A DNA stretch of 13,980 nucleotides from DASPTB01 sp035623615. GTDB taxonomy: Bacteria > Actinomycetota > UBA4738. The translations under genes and the position numbers were made by a program. The notes beneath the pieces were generated by a model. It searched no databases. It saw nothing but the letters and a program-made list of their open reading frames with translations, and was not told the DNA's origin. The stretch spans positions 1 through 13,980 of the forward strand of contig DASPTB010000194.1 in assembly GCA_035623615.1 (NCBI GenBank). The letters run 5' to 3'. This document shows, piece after piece, positions 12,514-13,980 of the stretch (its first letter is position 1; each line of letters begins with the position of its first letter).

Positions 12514-13934
12514 CAGGAGGTTTCGAGCGCGAACTTCGACGGCTCGGTGTCCCCGACCGGGACCGGGTACTCGCCGTCGAAGCACGCCCGGCAGAGCGAG
12601 CTCGTCGGCGCCTCGGTGGCGGCGACGAGCGCGTCGAGCGAAAGGTGTGCGAGCGAGTCCGAGCCGACGAACGCGCGCACCTCGTCCACGTCGCGGCTGG
12701 CCGCGATCAACTCGTCACGCGTCGACATGTCGATGCCGTAGAAGCAAGGCCAGCGGATCGGCGGGCTGGTGATCCGCAGGTGCACCTCGACCGCGCCCGC
12801 ATCCCGGAGCACCTGGACCAGCTGGCGCGTCGTGGTCCCGCGCACGATCGAATCGTCGACGACGACGAGACGCTTGCCCCTGATCGCGTCGGGGAGGGGG
12901 TTGAGCTTCAGCCGCACACCGCGCTGGCGCAGTGCGAGCGTCGGCTCGATGAACGTGCGGCCGATGTAGCGGTTCTTGATCAGTCCCTCGCCGTAGGGAA
13001 TCCCCGACTCTTCGGCGAACCCCTGGGCCGCCGACACCGCAGTGTCGGGCACCGGCATCACGAGGTCGGCGTCGGCCGGCGCCTCGCGAGCGAGGCGCCG
13101 GCCGGCCTCCCGGCGCGCCTCGTGCAGGCTCCGGCCGTACATCCGCGAGTCCGCGCGGCCGAGGTAGACGAACTCGAACAAACAGAGCGCCGGGCGGGGC
13201 GACTCGGCGAACCGCATCGAACGGAGTCCGCGGTCGTCGAGCGCGACGAGCTCGCCCGGCTCGACCTCGCGCACATAGGTCGCTCCGACGACGTCGAGCG
13301 CGGCCGTCTCCGACGCCACGACCCATCCGCCGCCGGGAAGCCTCCCCAGCCCGAGCGGCCGGATGCCGTGGGGGTCGCGCGCCGCGTAGACGGTCCGCTC
13401 GTCCAGCAGGACGAACGAGAACGCCCCGCGCAGCGTCGGCAGGACCTTCAGGCAGGCCTCCTCGAGGCCCCCGTCGAGCTCACGCGCGAGGAGCGTCGAG
13501 ACCAGATCGGTGTCGGTGGTCGCCGTCCCACGGGTTCCCACCCGCTCGGCCAGCTCGCCGGTGTTCACGAGGTTGCCGTTGTGCCCCAAGGCCAGATGCC
13601 GGCCCCCACGCGTCTTGAACGTGGGCTGCGCGTTCTCCCATGTCGTCGACCCGGTCGTCGAATAGCGCGTGTGCCCGATGCTCAGGTCGCCCTGCAGCGT
13701 GGCGAGCGTCCCCTCGTTGAAGACCTGGGACACGAGCCCCAGCTCGCGGTAGACGAGGATGCCCTGGCCGTCGGAGACCGCGATCCCGGCCGACTCCTGC
13801 CCGCGGTGCTGCAGCGCGAAGAGTCCGAAGAAGGTGATCCGGGCGACGTCCTCACCCGGAGCCCAGACGCCGAAGAGCCCGCAGGCCTCTTTCGGCCCCT
13901 CGTTCAGCCCCGGCCTGAACTCGTCGTCGCCCAC
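12513..13934 (-). CDS. purF: Amidophosphoribosyltransferase (Fe-S, propeptide-containing type)
   Basis: PurF makes phosphoribosylamine from PRPP and glutamine, the first committed purine step. The 473-residue product has a 17-residue propeptide ending in EA before the catalytic Cys18 (CGLFGVWAPG), the N-terminal-nucleophile glutaminase domain (FALQHRGQESAGIAV, HTRYSTTG, LGHNGNLVN, ARDPHGIRPL) and the PRTase domain with the PRPP loop VVVDDSIVRGTTT (357-369). Cys251 (ALCLFEFVY), Cys397 (WPCFYGID), Cys448 and Cys451 (LCRACFDG) match the four [4Fe-4S] ligands known in the Bacillus subtilis class, so an oxygen-sensitive cluster is expected. The GTG at 13934 is preceded by an in-frame stop (TAA just upstream) and by TAGCAT 8 nt away, consistent with a leaderless transcript. 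It is first in the purF-purM pair; what lies upstream is outside the window. Confidence 0.97.
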   Translation of the reverse strand: MGDDEFRPGLNEGPKEACGLFGVWAPGEDVARITFFGLFALQHRGQESAGIAVSDGQGILVYRELGLVSQVFNEGTLATLQGDLSIGHTRYSTTGSTTWENAQPTFKTRGGRHLALGHNGNLVNTGELAERVGTRGTATTDTDLVSTLLARELDGGLEEACLKVLPTLRGAFSFVLLDERTVYAARDPHGIRPLGLGRLPGGGWVVASETAALDVVGATYVREVEPGELVALDDRGLRSMRFAESPRPALCLFEFVYLGRADSRMYGRSLHEARREAGRRLAREAPADADLVMPVPDTAVSAAQGFAEESGIPYGEGLIKNRYIGRTFIEPTLALRQRGVRLKLNPLPDAIRGKRLVVVDDSIVRGTTTRQLVQVLRDAGAVEVHLRITSPPIRWPCFYGIDMSTRDELIAASRDVDEVRAFVGSDSLAHLSLDALVAATEAPTSSLCRACFDGEYPVPVGDTEPSKFALETS

Positions 13935-13942
13935 TTAGCTCG

Positions 13943-13948
13943 ATGCTA
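13943..13948 (-). promoter_or_regulatory. Candidate -10 box for purF
   Basis: The minus strand reads TAGCAT, a TAnnnT-type -10, ending 8 nt before the GTG at 13934, so the predicted transcript starts at or next to the start codon. No good -35 is visible (GTCATC at the expected distance). The only GGAGG is about 20 nt upstream of the GTG, too far to serve as a ribosome site. Confidence 0.35.
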
Positions 13949-13980
13949 CCAGCGACCTCCGAGGTGATGACCCGCCGACG

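Noticed and set aside
12514..12585. Longer purM start at 12585
   Set aside because: The extra residues are basic and unlike PurM N-termini and lie within purF; TGATG at 12515-12511 is a standard coupled start.
12645..13967. 440-codon plus-strand frame opposite purF
   Set aside because: No recognisable domain; purF on the minus strand is complete with all catalytic residues.
1..13980. Mobile element, CRISPR array, tRNA/rRNA, toxin-antitoxin or defence system
   Set aside because: Read through for transposase motifs, terminal repeats, spaced direct repeats and tRNA-like folds; none was found. Composition looks uniform across the window, so I see no sign of recent transfer.

Overview
High-GC DNA (visibly around 65-70% G+C) with gene style typical of Actinomycetota: an MprA/MprB-like two-component pair, a stand-alone small domain resembling the SH3-like domain of mycobacterial Rv0428c, an ECF sigma factor with a membrane-anchored WSPDG propeller partner, and several genes whose candidate -10 box lies only 7-9 nt before the start codon, which suggests leaderless transcription. 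I cannot name a genus; an uncultured actinobacterial lineage is likely. I see no tRNA, rRNA, CRISPR array, insertion sequence, phage gene or recognisable defence locus. The window reads as ordinary chromosome with a metabolic, regulatory and transport mix.

Layout. 1-256: 3' end of a small membrane protein. 292-933: a single-pass exported protein of unknown function behind its own promoter. 958-3488 (minus strand): a two-gene operon encoding a glutamine-synthetase-fold ligase followed, 2 nt later, by an amidohydrolase. Together they look like a split version of the eukaryotic FluG/NodGS fusion, with the gene order reversed relative to the fusion. 3600-3809: small SH3-like protein. 3878-6012: OmpR-type response regulator and HAMP-containing histidine kinase with overlapping start and stop. 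6048-9114: TetR repressor with a perfect 16-bp palindromic operator between its -35 and -10 boxes, then a 12-TM MMPL/RND exporter. A second palindrome carrying the same CCGACC/GGTCGG half-sites lies at the head of the exporter gene. 9129-10723 (minus): ECF sigma factor and its probable anti-sigma factor with a beta-propeller outer domain. 10871-11482: a short LuxR-type regulator. 11479-13934 (minus): purF-purM, two steps of de novo purine synthesis, translationally coupled.

How they fit. The kinase/regulator pair, the TetR-MMPL pair and the sigma/propeller pair are three envelope- or outside-facing sensory and transport modules next to one another, but nothing in the sequence proves cross-regulation. 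The GS-like ligase plus amidohydrolase is the least explained module: the ligase has lost the usual flap glutamate of glutamine synthetase (Trp in its place) and has Lys for an active-site Arg, so it probably makes or breaks a gamma-glutamyl or similar amide other than glutamine. purF and purM are housekeeping genes; the Fe-S-type, propeptide-containing PurF is the Bacillus-like class.

Most genes are tightly packed (overlaps of 1, 4 and 20 nt; gaps of 2-35 nt). The longest stretch without a called gene is about 150 nt.
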